A stretch of 64,000 nucleotides of DNA from NCBI GenBank assembly GCA_038049695.1, contig CP142454.1:87566501-87630500 (forward strand), written 5' to 3'. This document shows positions 46,084 to 58,718 of the stretch, in pieces. Numbering within the stretch: position 1 is the stretch's first letter; each line of letters begins with the position of its first letter. The position numbers and the translations under genes were made by a program. This DNA comes from Cinnamomum chago. Lineage: Eukaryota > Streptophyta > Magnoliopsida > Laurales > Lauraceae. The notes under the pieces were generated by a model. It did no database searches and was not told where the DNA came from. It worked only from the letters and a program-made list of their open reading frames with translations.

Positions 46084-48610
46084 GTACCATTTCAAATATT
46101 GCGAACTGTTCAAATCTTTAGAATGCATCATAAGAGCAAGTTTGTTTTTAAAAAAAAATACATTAAAACTGATACTATATGATTTCAAAGTCAAATGAGC
46201 TCCCCTATTTCAAAGCATTACTCAGGGTGTTGGGAGTGAGATAGAAGGATATGAGATCAGGAGAGTAGGATGTTAAAGTGCAAGCATCTATAGAAGTCAT
46301 CGTTTTTTCAAGTAAAGTGATGATGTAGGTGCCAACAAACTCAGGGGTTGGCCTTGGAATAGCAGAAGGAAGGGAGAACAGAGAAAAAAAAAATCTCTTC
46401 CTTCCATTTAGATCTAAAGTGCCATCATCATATCCCTTAGATCTTGTAAACGATCACAAATCTCCGCAACTAATGCCTGATCCAATTCGACGACGCAATC
46501 CTTAACGAGTTTGTAGGGGGCAACTAATTCATGATGCTGCCATTGACTGAATGGCTGAGATTAATGAAGACAACAGTTATTCATAGAAGTCACTAGCCTG
46601 TCCTTTTCCCTCCATGTGCAAGGTAGCTGGATAGTGAGGTAATTTGCCTGGGACCCACTATAGCTGGGCCAGTAGCTTAAAATTCACATCCATTGCTATC
46701 AGAGGCTCAAGCCTGAAGCCACTTATGGTCCGTGCATTCAATGGGCAAAGCTCGGAGACATTTTTGGGCTAATAGATGACAAAGGATACTCACACTCAAT
46801 GGGCCAATGACTGGATGCACGGTTGTCCAAAATTCACATTTACTGTCATCACCATATTATTATATATACCATGGCAAAAGCATTTCAATTCAATTTTGAC
46901 TCTCATCTGATGTTACATGGACTGGTTTTATATATATGTAAAGGAAGAGTACTTTCGATTTAGTTTTGACCACTACCTTTCAATTTTGACTGTCACTAGA
47001 CCTAATGCCAAACCCATTGTTTTATACTACAGTGAAAGGTTTCCAATTGAATTTCGACATCAACCTCTCAATTTTGACTCTTACTGGTTATCAGTCCCTC
47101 GCATCAATCTATCATTATAGATCATCATCATCATCATCATCATTATTCAATTTGCTCACGTTCAGATATTGGGGCCCCAATATCCAACATCAATCTTGGT
47201 TTCCAACATCCAACTTCTATACCTATGGTCTTGAGGTTGTATGCAATGTTATGTTTGACTCGCTATAATATCATTCCATTGAATTTTTACATATAATATG
47301 ACGTTGAAAGGCTCATGAAGTTTATAATACATTGATTTCAAGATTCATGAGACAACAATGGGTTGAAAGACAATTGTCCTTTATTTTCAGCTCTTGGCCT
47401 TCTCCAACAATATCTACTCATCCGCTGGTTGGGCTCTTTATTGTTAGTGATTTTGAAAAAGAATTTTCTTCAAAAGCCTTGAAATGATATATTTAATTTC
47501 GAATTATGTTTCTTAATGACTTTTTTTTTTCATTGCTGAATCTAATGGTTTAAATCACTCAATTTAGGTGAAATTTGAACAGCTATTTATTTAATAGGGA
47601 ACATGTGATATTAAAAACTTGGATTAACCAAAAGTGAGGCCATGTAAGTTAAATGAAAGATGTCCGCATGGAAACACCCATGGAGATGCAAGCACGGGAT
47701 ACGTTTTCTTCTGCTTGACATAGTCATTGAAAATTAAGAGATAGGATCATTATCTCTAACCATAAGTTTAAACTAGTGAGAGTGGCTCATGTCCAACAAG
47801 GGCCAAAAAAAAAAAAAACCAATATAAAAGAAATATCTAAGAATATCAAAGAAACCCAATTGAAAGAGAGATGCATACCTCTATAAAATTTGTGAGGTCT
47901 ACTGGAGGAACGTCTATAAATGAAAACACAAATAGAATCAGAACAGCACACGCTTGCCCACTATGATATTTGTATAAATAAATATGAAATATTATACTTA
48001 AAATTTATTTAAAATTAAACAACCATTTGTAAAAGAATTCAAAAATAACATAATTAAACTATGTAAGTAAAGCTTGAAATCACTTGCTCGAAAGTAAGTA
48101 CACAGTCAAGTTTCTTGATATATATATGGGTGGGGACCAAGTGCTTGAGTTTAGAAAATACATGCTAAGCAAGATAATTTCAAGGGAACAGTACTCCATT
48201 GTAGCACATGTATCCCATTGATGATTGGAGAAGTTAACCCCACACCCAGCTAATGTTGATGTGACCAATGGAATTGATCTGAACTTTTTTTACTTGAAAA
48301 GATTTTGGATGAATGGGCTAAATGACTATCCATCTAATTTAAGACAAAAATTATGTGGACCATCAATCATATGATTAGAAACGATATGTGTGATAATGAT
48401 AGAAAAACACTATTTAAGAGAAATTTTAGGAGATATAATAAGGATGAAGTTGAAGTATGATATGATTAGAAACAATATGTGTTATAAGGATACAAAGAGA
48501 TTATTGAAGAGAAATTATAGGAGATGTGATAAGGAAAAGATGGATGTGCCACATTGAAACCCCAAAAGAAATTGCCATGTGTCACTTTGTCACGAATAGG
48601 GCTGCTGCTT
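46084..48610. other. 2.5 kb intergenic DNA, no gene seen
   Basis: Includes (ATC)n at 47121-47145, several copies of TCAATTTTGACT-type phrases between 46885 and 47085, and AT-rich DNA. The small open frames have no recognised family. Confidence 0.4.
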
Positions 48611-48614
48611 TAGT

Positions 48615-50070
48615 ATATATAATAACTAATAAAACAGAAACGGCCTGTGCTAAGCCCGGGCCTAAAAAATAAAAATATTTTTTAATTTCATATTTTCTTT
48701 AAAATATTATTGATAAATAAAATAAATATATAAATATATTATTTCAAAAAATGGCTTGGGTTGTCCCAACAGTACCGATTTAGGAAAAGAAGCAATGGAG
48801 AAATGCATAGAGGAAATCTTTTCTTAATAACCCAAAATAATGTGTAACATGAACCGAAATAATAATAAATAACATATATTATCCATTCACGTGCGCATTT
48901 CATGAGGTTGAATCACTAAAAATCAATAAATGAACCTCAAGAAAACACAATGGCAAATGCATCAAGCAAATTCGATATATCGAGTTTTAGATATATTATT
49001 CATCTATGAAAAATTCTTTCAAAGGAGAAAAAGCTTTTCTCAATCTTCTTATTCGTGGAAGAAAAAAGAATAAAAAAAAAACATAATTGATGAAGTTTTT
49101 GCCACTAAACATTAATGGTTATCGATGACATTTGGAATTTAATATATATAACTCCAACTCCTAACGATACCTCAAAGAAAAAATTAGCATGATCAATAAT
49201 ATGCATTCGCAAATGCATATTATTTTCTTTATGGGCCTATTTGTTTCCCCATTGATCATCCAACTCCTTTGGTCCTCCTTGAATTAAGGTTAATTTCTAT
49301 GGATCAATGACATGTGGTGGGCCACTTCAAGTATACTTCAGTAAAGTAAAATCTCTCATGTGGGGTTTAAGGATTTATTATAAGATTTTCATCGGTACAA
49401 ATCTCAAAGCTTCATGCATATTATTGGGTTATGAGTTTTTTATGTGATTAATTACATATGGTGGGCCACTTCAATTAGGCTTCATGCCTTTGTGAAATAG
49501 TAATCTCACATGTGGGGCCTGTAGTGCAAGCCGTGTAGCCAATTAGAAATCAAAAGGCGTGGAAACTAACAACAATTGCATACTAATAATTATGTGAGGC
49601 CCACCTTGTGAATCTCAATCACATGTATGGTCCATATGCTCCTAGTGATTGCAATTGTGCATCAGTGTGGGCCTAGCATAGCAGTATGTAATATGCATGA
49701 GAATCCATCACGTGGGTAAATCCAACAGTTTACAAAGTTAATACTAAAATCATAATGATAAAAGGATTGGTTAGACAGATTTAAAGATGGATGAAGATTA
49801 AGAGAGTGATTTGAGAATTAAGATAAGAAGATAAAATAGAAAAGTTAGGAAAAGAGAGATTTTAGGGGAAGTTAGAAGGATTTTAGAAATGTAGGTTTAT
49901 GAAACCATAGTCTTAATTTAAATGGAGACATTTAGGGAGGAGAGTTGGGAAGAGTAATGGCCCACATTAAACTCAAAGTTCTGTGCGTTTTTATAAGTAT
50001 TTTTCTTAAAGGAGGACTCACCTAGTGATGATGTGGCTCCCTCCACAACCCACCTCCCCATTTACTTTAA
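48615..50070. repeat. Unit A of a tandemly duplicated 1.4-kb repeat (empty copy)
   Basis: It begins near ATATATAATAACTAATAAAAC with AAGCCCGGGCCT and ends with CCACCTCCCCATTTACTTTA followed by a TA-rich stretch. It aligns to unit B along its whole length at high identity. It contains the intact sequence GATATATTATTCATCTATG at 48990-49007, the uninterrupted version of the site where unit B has a solo LTR. Confidence 0.85.
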
Positions 50071-53000
50071 TATATATAACTAGTAACACAGGCCCGGGCT
50101 TAGAAAAAAATAAAAATATTTTTTAATCTAATATTTTCTTTAGAATATTATTGATAAATAAAATAAATATATAAATATATTATTTCAAAAAATGGCTTGG
50201 GTCGTCCCAACAGTACCGATTTAGGAAAAGAAACAATAGAGAAATGAATGGAGAAAATCTTTTCTTAATAACCCAAAATAATGTGTAACATGAATCGATA
50301 AGAAAAATAAAAATAATAATAAATAGCATAAGGTTGAATCACTAAAAATCAATAAATGAACCTCAAGAAAACACAATGGCAAATGCATTAACCAAAATCA
50401 ATATATTGAGTTTTAGATATATTATTCTGTTAGTTTTGATGGTCTCAATACCAAGTATATGATGTAATAAATTGATTAATTTATTTATTTATCAATATAA
50501 TTCATGCTTTTCCTTTCATAAGATGAATGGTGTTTTATATACTTGCACATAACCAATACAAAAGACATAATGGCTCATGAGATGAACCGGAGTCCATGAG
50601 TATACTAGATGTAATACATGTGTATGGATGAGATCCACATACAGGAGACATGTATTGCAAATCTTATACTCAAATATCTTCACAACCAGTGATGAGATTA
50701 GACATCTCATCTGACAAGGTTGCAGCGCCTTGATCACTATGAGATAGTGTGATTTGTCTCAATCATCGGAATGTAAGATTCCGGATCATGGTGTTGGTAC
50801 ATTGGATGTATTGAAGGACCATGAAAAGCACCTTATATACACTGTCTTTATTTCAAGGTCCGCTCTCATAATTCCCTAGCAATAGGCTCATAATCCCGAG
50901 ACATTAATGAACTCAAGTTTCTATCTATTCATTTGCTGTGAGTCATCAATGAGTGAGGCCAATTGTAGGTCAACACCTCGGTGATTTGGGTACGTGGTAG
51001 TAGAGCTGTGGGAACATTCAATGGTCAAGATGGAATCTATCTTTAATATCCCCTTGTGCCAATTAATGGATTTATCATTGGTAAGTGCGCACCCATTCCA
51101 GTTAAGAGTTAATTTGATCGGTACCAAATGATCATTATAATTAATTGGGGCTCAAGGATAATAAGATATGGATCTAGTTTGGTGGACATGTCCAATTAAT
51201 CCATGGATATAGATGGAGGGGCCTACTTGTGGTACTGTGGAAGTTTAGGGTCTTCATTGTAATATATTTCTAAGACTGGAGTGCAATTGCATTTATATAG
51301 TGGAGTTATTTGCAATTAACTGTGGGCCCGGATTGTACATGAGATGTGGGGTCGCGTGTCCCAGTTGGAGCCAGCTTTCTAAGGAATCCCTAGTGGTCCC
51401 CACGCTAGCCCAAGATATTAGAAAGATACTAATTATAGTAGAACTCTAAAAGGAAATAGAAAGTTACTATTTCTATTTGAAGTGAGACTTCTAATAGTGG
51501 TAGTACGTTACTAATTATTAATGGAAGTGAGATTTCTATTTTAATTAGAAAAGGAGAAAGCAAGTAATTGTTGTGGAAGTAAGACTTCTATTTCAATTAG
51601 AGGAGGTTGCTTAAGTGCTATAAAAGAGGAAAAGGGGCTTGGACGTCCAACACTTAATTCTAATAGTGATTCACGCCCATTCCACTCAAGAGTGCAAAAG
51701 TTGCACTTCTCTCTTCCTCTCTCTCTTCTAGTTTCTCTTCTAGTTTCCTTTAGGGTTTTTCTCTTGAAGATTCCACCATCTTCTTGAGAAAGAGAATCTG
51801 ATACGGGTCATAGCGTGGAAGATCAAAGGGTGTAGGAGATTCTGATTTGATTAATTGAAAGCGTTCATCATCAAAGAAAGAATTCAAATCCTCCATTAGA
51901 GCACAACAAAGCTCCAAAGGTATATCTACATCCTTGTATGTTGTGGATTTCGTGGTTGCATGTTTATGTGCTATTTTCTATCTTCTAAATAGTATTTGTT
52001 GCTGTATATGGCTATGAGATTGAGGGATTGCATCATGGATTGGGTTTGTTGCCTTCTAGATAGTTGATCCCTGCATCAAGTGGGTCAAAAGTTTTGAAAC
52101 CTATCTGAATGACCCACCTATTTTCCAACATATTCATCTATGAAAAATTCTTTCAAAGAAGAAAAAAAAATTCAATCTTCTTATTCGTGGAAAAAAAAGA
52201 AAAAAAAAACATAACTGATGAAGTTTTTGCTACTAAACATTAATGATAATCGATAACATTTGGAATTTAATATATATATAACTCCAACTCTTAGCAATGC
52301 CTCAAAGAAGAAATTAGCATGATCAATAATATACATTCGCAAATGCATATTATTTTCTCTTTGGGTCTATTTGTTTCCCCATTGATCATCCAACTCCCTT
52401 GGTCCTCCTTGAATCAAGGTTAATTTCTATTGATCAATGGCATGTGTGGCATGTGGTGGGCCACTTCAAATATACTTCAAGTCTTTGCGAAGTAAAATCT
52501 CTCATATGGGACTTAGGGATTTATTATAAGATTTCCATCGGTGAAAATCTCAGAGAGCTTCATGCATATCATTGGGCTATGAGTTTTTTATGTGATTAAT
52601 GGCATATGGTGGGCCACTTCAATTAGACTTCTTGCCTTTGTGAAGTAGCAATCTCACATGTGAGGCCTGTAGTACAAGTCGTGTAGCCAATTAGAAACCA
52701 AAAGGCATGGAAACTAACAACAATTGCATACCAATAATTATGTGGTCCCCACCTTGTGGATTTCAATCACATTTATGGTCCACATACTCCTAGTGAATGC
52801 AGACGTGCATCAGGGTGGGCCCTGACCTGTGGTCATTTTGTCAAGTAATAAATAGCACAACAGTAAGTAATATGCATGAGAATCCATCACGTGGGTGAAT
52901 CCAACCGTTTACAAAGTTAATATTAAAATCATAATGATAAGAGGATTGGTTCAACATATTTTAGGATAGATGAAGTTTAGAAAGTGATTTGAGGATTAAG

Positions 53001-53175
53001 ATAAGAAGATAAAATTGAAAAGTTAAGAAAAGAGAGATTTTAGGGGAAAGTGGCCCACATTAAACCCAAAACTTTGTGTGATTTTATAATTATTTTTCTT
53101 AAAGGAGAACTCACCTATTGATGACGTGGCACTCCTTACGACCCTCCTCCCCGTTTGTTTTAATATATATATATA
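50071..53175. repeat. Unit B of the tandem duplication, interrupted by a solo LTR
   Basis: The same repeat as unit A, starting AATATATATAACTAGTAACA with GGCCCGGGCTTAG and ending CCTCCTCCCCGTTTGTTTTA followed by (TA)n. Without the LTR insert it is about 1.39 kb. Unit class is unknown; a similar 3' edge at 35406 shows that the family is dispersed. Confidence 0.85.
50428..52130 (+). mobile_element. Solo LTR, 1703 bp, with empty-site control in the neighbouring unit
   Basis: It starts TGTTAGTTTTGATGG and ends TTTTCCAACA, flanked by TATTC on both sides (50423-50427, 52131-52135). The matching point in unit A (48997-49001) has a single TATTC. A TATA box (TATAAAA, 51619-51625) lies about 500 bases before the end. 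No internal retrotransposon sequence remains. Copia-like by its termini. It inserted after the tandem duplication, or the duplicate was lost from unit A only, which is less likely. Confidence 0.95.
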
Positions 53176-53179
53176 TATA

Positions 53180-54020
53180 TATATAATTGATGCAATATAT
53201 ATTAATTGACTAAGAATAGTTTTTTTAGAATCTTTTTAAAAAAAATGATAGCGTAGCATCCGTTTTATATCGACATTTTTTTTTAGGTTCCAACTAGGAG
53301 CGATACTACCAACATAAAGACCCATCCATCACTCCCCAATCATGTTTTTGATATCGAGGAGCCAACACCGCTCAATCACAGGTCCATTACAATGCGCATC
53401 AACACTTGAACTTGTGGATTGGGCTCAAATTTGGCACAACCCTAAACAACATCCAGATCTATGACTTACCTTTTTTGTTGCTATACGGTCTGCTGACCGT
53501 CCCATCATAAAAGCCTTATCCAAACTATTTTTTGCTATGTAAATTTATTTCTCCATTTCAATTTCTCTCGGAGCTAGCCACATGTAAGCTGCACTCGTGT
53601 GGATCTATTCTTACTACTTTTCTCCGCCCACACCTTTTTCTTGATGGGTGCATCAACCTCCATTAAAAAAACATCCTCACCCACTATAATTGATGAAAAA
53701 AAATGAATAAAATAAGGGTAGCCTACCTGATGAGCTAGATCTGGTCAGTAAATTTTCAGCCTACCAAATACAGATGGGAGACAATTCCCTAATTAAATTA
53801 AAGATTAAAGGACACAACAGACCCACCTATCCACACACACCTCCTTAACCCCTTTTTAAACCCCATTCCTCACTCCTCCACACTTTACTGTAGTCCTCAC
53901 CTGTCTCAGCCTCCCTCACACCCTGACCCAAATCAGAAAAAACACCCAACATCCATCTCATTCCAGTTTCCATCCACTTATTTCTTTCTACTGCTGCTGC
54001 TTCTTCTTCTTTCATGAGGT
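53180..54020. promoter_or_regulatory. Upstream region and leader of the RLP51-like gene
   Basis: The first 600 bases are AT-rich without recognised elements. From about 53820 the plus strand becomes strongly C/T-rich (CCTCCTTAACCCC, CACTCCTCCACACTTTACTG), as in many plant leaders. No convincing TATA box is present; the best candidate is TTTTTAAACC at 53852. (CTG)n/(CTT)n stretches lie just before the start. An out-of-frame ATG at 54014 opens a 73-codon frame overlapping the main start. Confidence 0.4.
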
Positions 54021-55325
54021 ATGGAAGAATTCAAATCAAAACCCACACTACTGCTTATCTTGCTCCCACTCCTCTTATCATCCACCCTCCACCCCATCTC
54101 CTCCCTCTCTCCCTCTCCTTCTCCTGCATCAGAGCCTTCTCTCCCATCTCCTTCTTCTTCTCCGTCGCCGTCATCGACCCTCGACCCCAAGCAGCTGACG
54201 GCGCTGAAATCCATCAACTTCCCCACCGGCCGTGACCCCTGCCTCCAGCCCTCCCCCCACAACGCCACCCTCTGCGACTCTTCCAAGCCCTTCCGCCACC
54301 TCATCTCCCTCCGCCTCTCCAACTGCTCCGCCGACGTCCTCCTCTCCTCCACTGCTCTCAACTCCCTCTCCACCCTCCAATCCCTCTCCTTCCTCAACTG
54401 CCCCATCCCCCCTTTCCGCCTCCCCACAGATCTCTCCTCCAACCTCCGCTCCTTCTCCTGCGTCTCCAGCCTCCGCCGCCTCACCGGCGTCTGGCTCAGC
54501 CACCTCTATAACCTCACTGTGCTCACAGTCTCCGACGTCCCCATCTCCGCCAGCGGCCCCTCCATCATCCTCTCCAACATGAACAAGATCACCTCCTTAA
54601 CCATCTCCGGCGCCAATCTCACAGGTTCTCTCCCAAGAAAATGGCATCCCAAACTCACCCACATTGATTTCTCCCACAACAAGCTCAAAGGGAGAGTACC
54701 CATTTCAGTCACCGAACTCCCCAATCTGAAATTCTTGAATCTCAGCTCAAATCAGCTTCTGGGTCAGATTCCAGACACTTTTGGGGACCTCATTTCTCTT
54801 CAAAACTTGTCTTTATCATCCAATTTGATGTCAGGTCCTATACCTGATTCAATGGCCTCAATCCCCTCTTTGGCTCACCTTGATCTGAGCTCGAATCAGT
54901 TCAATGGATCAGTTCCCAACTTCCTATCTGAGATGAAGGATTTGAAGTATCTAAATCTGGAGAACAACAATTTTCAGGGAGTGATCCCTTTCAATGGGAG
55001 TACTATAAAAAGATTTGCTGTTTTTAAGGTAGGGGGTAACAGCAATCTCTGCTACAACCATTCTACAGTTTCTTCCATGCTCAAACTTGGCATTGCACCC
55101 TGCGATAAGGATGGTTTTCCGGTGCAGCCGCCGCGGGGCAAATCATCGTCATCAGGTTCATCGGAGGATGCCAATAGTGATTCCGGCGACGACTCCAGCG
55201 ACGAAAAGCCGAAGGAGAATCACCGGCATGGCCCAAACAAGGTGGTTTTGGGACTGGCAATTGGGCTTTCTTCCATTGTCTTTCTCATTATCTTTCTTGT
55301 CCTTCTTGCAAAGTGGTGTGGATAA
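54021..55325 (+). CDS. RLP51: LRR receptor-like protein, RLP51/SNC2 type, intact and intronless
   Basis: This protein of 434 residues is close to the 431 of Arabidopsis RLP51 (SNC2), a plasma-membrane receptor-like protein in basal immunity. Residues 1-29 form a signal peptide; 30-52 are Ser/Pro-rich. Residues 53-95 form the N-terminal cap ([28 protein letters not shown]). About ten leucine-rich repeats run from 90 to 325 (for example [48 protein letters not shown]), with several N-glycosylation sequons. A C-terminal cap follows ([16 protein letters not shown]), then an acidic Ser-rich linker (372-405). The single membrane helix, about 408-430 ([20 protein letters not shown]), has a GxxxG motif, and the tail is KWCG. 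The GxxxG motif is the site altered in the auto-immune snc2-1D allele. No kinase is present, so it must signal through partners. The start at 54021 has G at -3 and +4. The 5' half is very C-rich. Confidence 0.93.
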   Translation: MEEFKSKPTLLLILLPLLLSSTLHPISSLSPSPSPASEPSLPSPSSSPSPSSTLDPKQLTALKSINFPTGRDPCLQPSPHNATLCDSSKPFRHLISLRLSNCSADVLLSSTALNSLSTLQSLSFLNCPIPPFRLPTDLSSNLRSFSCVSSLRRLTGVWLSHLYNLTVLTVSDVPISASGPSIILSNMNKITSLTISGANLTGSLPRKWHPKLTHIDFSHNKLKGRVPISVTELPNLKFLNLSSNQLLGQIPDTFGDLISLQNLSLSSNLMSGPIPDSMASIPSLAHLDLSSNQFNGSVPNFLSEMKDLKYLNLENNNFQGVIPFNGSTIKRFAVFKVGGNSNLCYNHSTVSSMLKLGIAPCDKDGFPVQPPRGKSSSSGSSEDANSDSGDDSSDEKPKENHRHGPNKVVLGLAIGLSSIVFLIIFLVLLAKWCG

Positions 55326-55700
55326 AGTTGAAGAAAGGTTATTTGGATTGATTTTTGAGAGGAAATTGGAGTTGGATTGATTCTCTTTGGAATTTTGTCT
55401 GAAACTGAAAGTCATCAAAGATATTGCCTGAGACAACATAAAAGAAGGGAAGAATTCTACTTGTTTGGGCATTACATTATTACTCTTTTGGATCTTGGAG
55501 CTGAGGTCTGATTTCTATTGTTCTTTAAATTCTTTTTCAAGAAAGCATTTGATGAATACTGATGAAGTGTGGACTAATGAGATTGAAAATTCTTTTTCAA
55601 GAAAGCATTTGATGTTGGGGTGCATTTGATGAATACTAACTGGAGTGTGGAGGAATGAGATTGATTGAAGCTGTTTATCGGATGGACTTGTTCCATGTGA
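55326..55700 (+). other. Probable 3' UTR of the RLP51-like gene with a 60-bp tandem duplication
   Basis: After the TAA the sequence continues without another frame. AAATTCTTTTTCAAGAAAGC with ATTTGATG recurs at 55527 and 55587, exactly 60 bases apart, and a further partial copy (GCATTTGATGAATACT) follows. Possible poly(A) signals are weak. Confidence 0.5.
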
Positions 55701-57090
55701 AATGTCTTGTGTTCTCTGTTCTGTCCATGTGCATTTGTTTTGTTCTTTTACCTCTACCTAATGTGTTGAGGTGGTCCAACTAGTAGGATATCTGTTCTTC
55801 CTCTTATTTTTACTTCTAGTTTATCATTCTATTTGTGTTTTTTTAAGTAGTGTAGGTTTGTGTAAAATTAATCTTGTAATGAGAATGGTACAACATGAAA
55901 TTATTGATAGTTGGGGAGTTATTTCACTATTCAAGAATTTGTTATGCAAGGAATGATCCAAGATGGAAGGATATTAATTCCCTCGCCTAATCATTTGGTT
56001 TTCATCAAAGTGATATTTGGGACTCCATTCACTGGTAGAAAGTACCATTTAATGGTTTAAGCTAATCTGTGTTTATTTTCTATTGTCTTGCATGATCAGT
56101 CTATATCACTCACTGAAGTAAATTTTACACGGATCAAGTAAATCAATTGTCCCCGATTCTTCAATTACCTGAAGGTTTCGACCGATTAAAAATCAGGTCT
56201 AGGTCTTTATTTAGACCACCATAAGTAAATGGGTCTAGGTTCGGTTTTGGTTTCACCTTGGTTCGGACCCGTGGACCTGAGACCCAACATATTACCTTAA
56301 TTTTTAAAAATCTCTCCTAAAAATCATATTTTTTTAATATCATTTTCTATTTAGACCCAGACCCGGATCTAGACTATACCATATATGGTTTTAGTTTCGG
56401 TTTTGGAGCCAAGAAACCGCTTTCGAAACGGTTCCAAGTCCGGATCCACCTCCTCGTTAATGGTTCTGGTTCTGGGTCCACCATGGAGCCGGATTGAAAC
56501 CGACCCATTTACAACCCTATTTGTCATGTAAGGTTCCGGCCTTTGGATAGGGTTTGGATGCACACTTCCACGAGAGCGTAGCGTGCACAAGAAAAAAATT
56601 TCGCAGGAAGTAGTCTCTTTTTCATTCTTACATTAAAGAAATAAGGATTTTTACCAAAACATTTACAGGAATTTGATCAAGTGAGAGAACTTTTTTGTGG
56701 GGTTGTCTGGGGCTCCCATTTTGGGATAAAATTGATGGGGGTTGAAAGATCTATATGGGACCATTATAAATATCAAGTTTGGTCATAATCTCATGCTTCT
56801 AACCCCTTCATCCATGGTCAACAAGCACAATCCATTTGTATGGGTATGTAGTCGATCCAACAATCCAATTCATTCTCATTGGTGCCAAACCCTATGGCAT
56901 GGGACTATCAAGGGGTCTCTGTCCATTGCAAGGCTTGGATTGGGTGATAAGTGGGCCCCTCATGATTTGAGCCGTGAGAACAATTCTCGCCAGATTATTT
57001 CCCAAATTCATAAGCAGTCCTTTGTGAGCTGTGCAAATATGTGCTCAAATTAGACATTCACTCTCATAGAAATATGGGGAACCTTTATAT
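55701..57090. other. Intergenic DNA, no gene seen
   Basis: Includes at 56215-56515 a GC-richer part with repeated GGTTCGGNTTT and GAACCGGA-like phrases (GGTTCCGGTTTTGG style) that look like an old non-autonomous transposon, with no resolved termini. The rest is AT-rich. Short open frames are unrecognised. Confidence 0.35.
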
Positions 57091-57095
57091 TAGTC

Positions 57096-57305
57096 GTGTG
57101 TCAATCAATTCATATAAGCTCAGTTGATTTAGAACCACGGTTTGCACCCAAAGGTTATAGGTCTGAAATTGAACTGCCACACTGGACTTACAGGGGAGTT
57201 TATCCAGCTTCTCTTTGGGCCGGACCTCTGAATCCCTCCTTTGGAAGCACTTCTCTAAGGTTTGAGATATTAGGCCAGAAGGAAAGAACTTGGATAAAGT
57301 GCAAC
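57096..57305 (+). mobile_element. Diverged SINE relic, plus strand
   Basis: It shares AATTGAACTGCCACACTGG and GGGAGTTTATCCAGCTTC with the SINE copy at 35424-35583, and GGGCCGGA with the minus-strand copies. The tail is not preserved. Confidence 0.55.
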
Positions 57306-57309
57306 ACTA

Positions 57310-58340
57310 GTATATAAATATCAAACCAAATAGCTATATATAAACTTCATTAGAGCTGTATTCACATGTCGAAACGGGTTGTTTCTCTATGAAAAAACAG
57401 TAAATAATAAGCGTAAAGGTGCTTTTTACACGACAAAAGAAGCCATCCTAGTTTACCGACATCTAACCAATATTTATAAGCAACAAGCAAAACAAACTTT
57501 GAGAACAGTGTGACCACACTAAACTCACCCGTGCTAGGGATGAGTTCACGGGTGAGTTTAAGAGAACATAGATAGCTCACCTTCTTCAATCTTCACCCTC
57601 TTCTTTCTTCAGAGCGAGGTACCTGAAACCTCAAATTCTAGAACTTGAGAGGCCAAAAGGTGATGCATCACACCAAATGTTAACCCCATATGAGATTTCA
57701 CGTGGTATCCTCATTCGTGGTATCCTCATTCGTCACACAAAATGTGAATGCACCATGAGATAAGCATGATATGCAGGCTCATTTAGGCACCTTTTGATCC
57801 ACATTCCCTAAAACATATTTACACGGAAAAACCATGGAAGGATGAAGGCTATCACCAGACAAGCCAGCAAGAAATTGCCAAATGGCTGGCACCGCGGGTA
57901 TCTACCCCTCTCCGAGAGACTGCTGCTGCCAATTCCAGCGATCATCCTGTTATTCCACATCTCCATGAATCTGCTGTCGCCCACACCAGTAATATTTTTT
58001 GCAGATTCACCACAAATCTCACACCACCTGTGTAACCATCAAAAGAAGAAAATATCGATAATTCATATAAGTGAACAGTTCATGGTTTCTCATGTCATTA
58101 AAACTAATGTAGTAAAATATATATCGCGAAGTGAATTCATATATATCATCGTCTTTGATTGAAACAACCATCTGAGCTATTTAAATACCAAAGTGGAAAC
58201 CAATAAATAAATAATCAATAGCAGAAAGAGAGTATCACAAGTGTATGTGATTTCCCAATTATAAATACATCCTAGTACAATCTCTTTCTAATTGTGATGC
58301 CCATCCTTAAATTTGAATAAAAAAGGTGATAATTGTATCC
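57310..58340. other. Intergenic DNA, no gene recognised
   Basis: Two unrecognised open frames lie here, minus 57362-57589 and plus 57842-58162. Neither has a motif I know. A short direct repeat GTGGTATCCTCATTCG occurs at 57703 and 57718. Confidence 0.35.
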
Positions 58341-58343
58341 AAA

Positions 58344-58673
58344 GACCAAAATAGCGGTGCAGTGGGCGTAGCAGTTGGTAGCCAAAACGCTATGTAGCAG
58401 TTGCAGCAATACGCAGCGGCATAGCAGTATGATTATTTTTAGTGGTAAATTTATTTTTTTTAATCATGTGTAGCCACCAATCTTATGTTTTTTTTACTGA
58501 TTTTGAACCATATAAAGGTAGAGACAACTTTAGGAAAGGCTATTAAGGAGAAGAAATAGGAAAAACAATGTTTTAAATAAAAATTGATTAGCTCTACTAG
58601 GTTTTAGACCATAGCGCCAATTGGCCTTAACCGCTATGGCCGATAATGTGTAGCGGCCGCTATTTTGAACCAT
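58344..58673. mobile_element. MITE, about 330 bp, TAGCGG-type ends
   Basis: ACCAAAATAGCGGTGCAG at the left and the inverse of GCGGCCGCTATTTTGAACC at the right form imperfect terminal inverted repeats. Short TAGCGG/CGCTAT motifs recur inside. The target duplication is unclear (possibly 8-9 bases, as in Mutator-like elements). Confidence 0.6.
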
Positions 58674-58718
58674 GCTTGTAACTCACATCCATGACTGTAA
58701 TTGATCTCCCATGTTTGG

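Noticed and set aside
53978-54724. Minus-strand frames of 168, 110 and 72 codons and plus-strand frame 54232-54582
   Set aside because: Shadows of the C-rich 5' half of the RLP51-like gene.
57362-58162. Two open frames of 75 and 106 codons
   Set aside because: No motif, no splice or promoter context, and length is within chance expectation for this composition.
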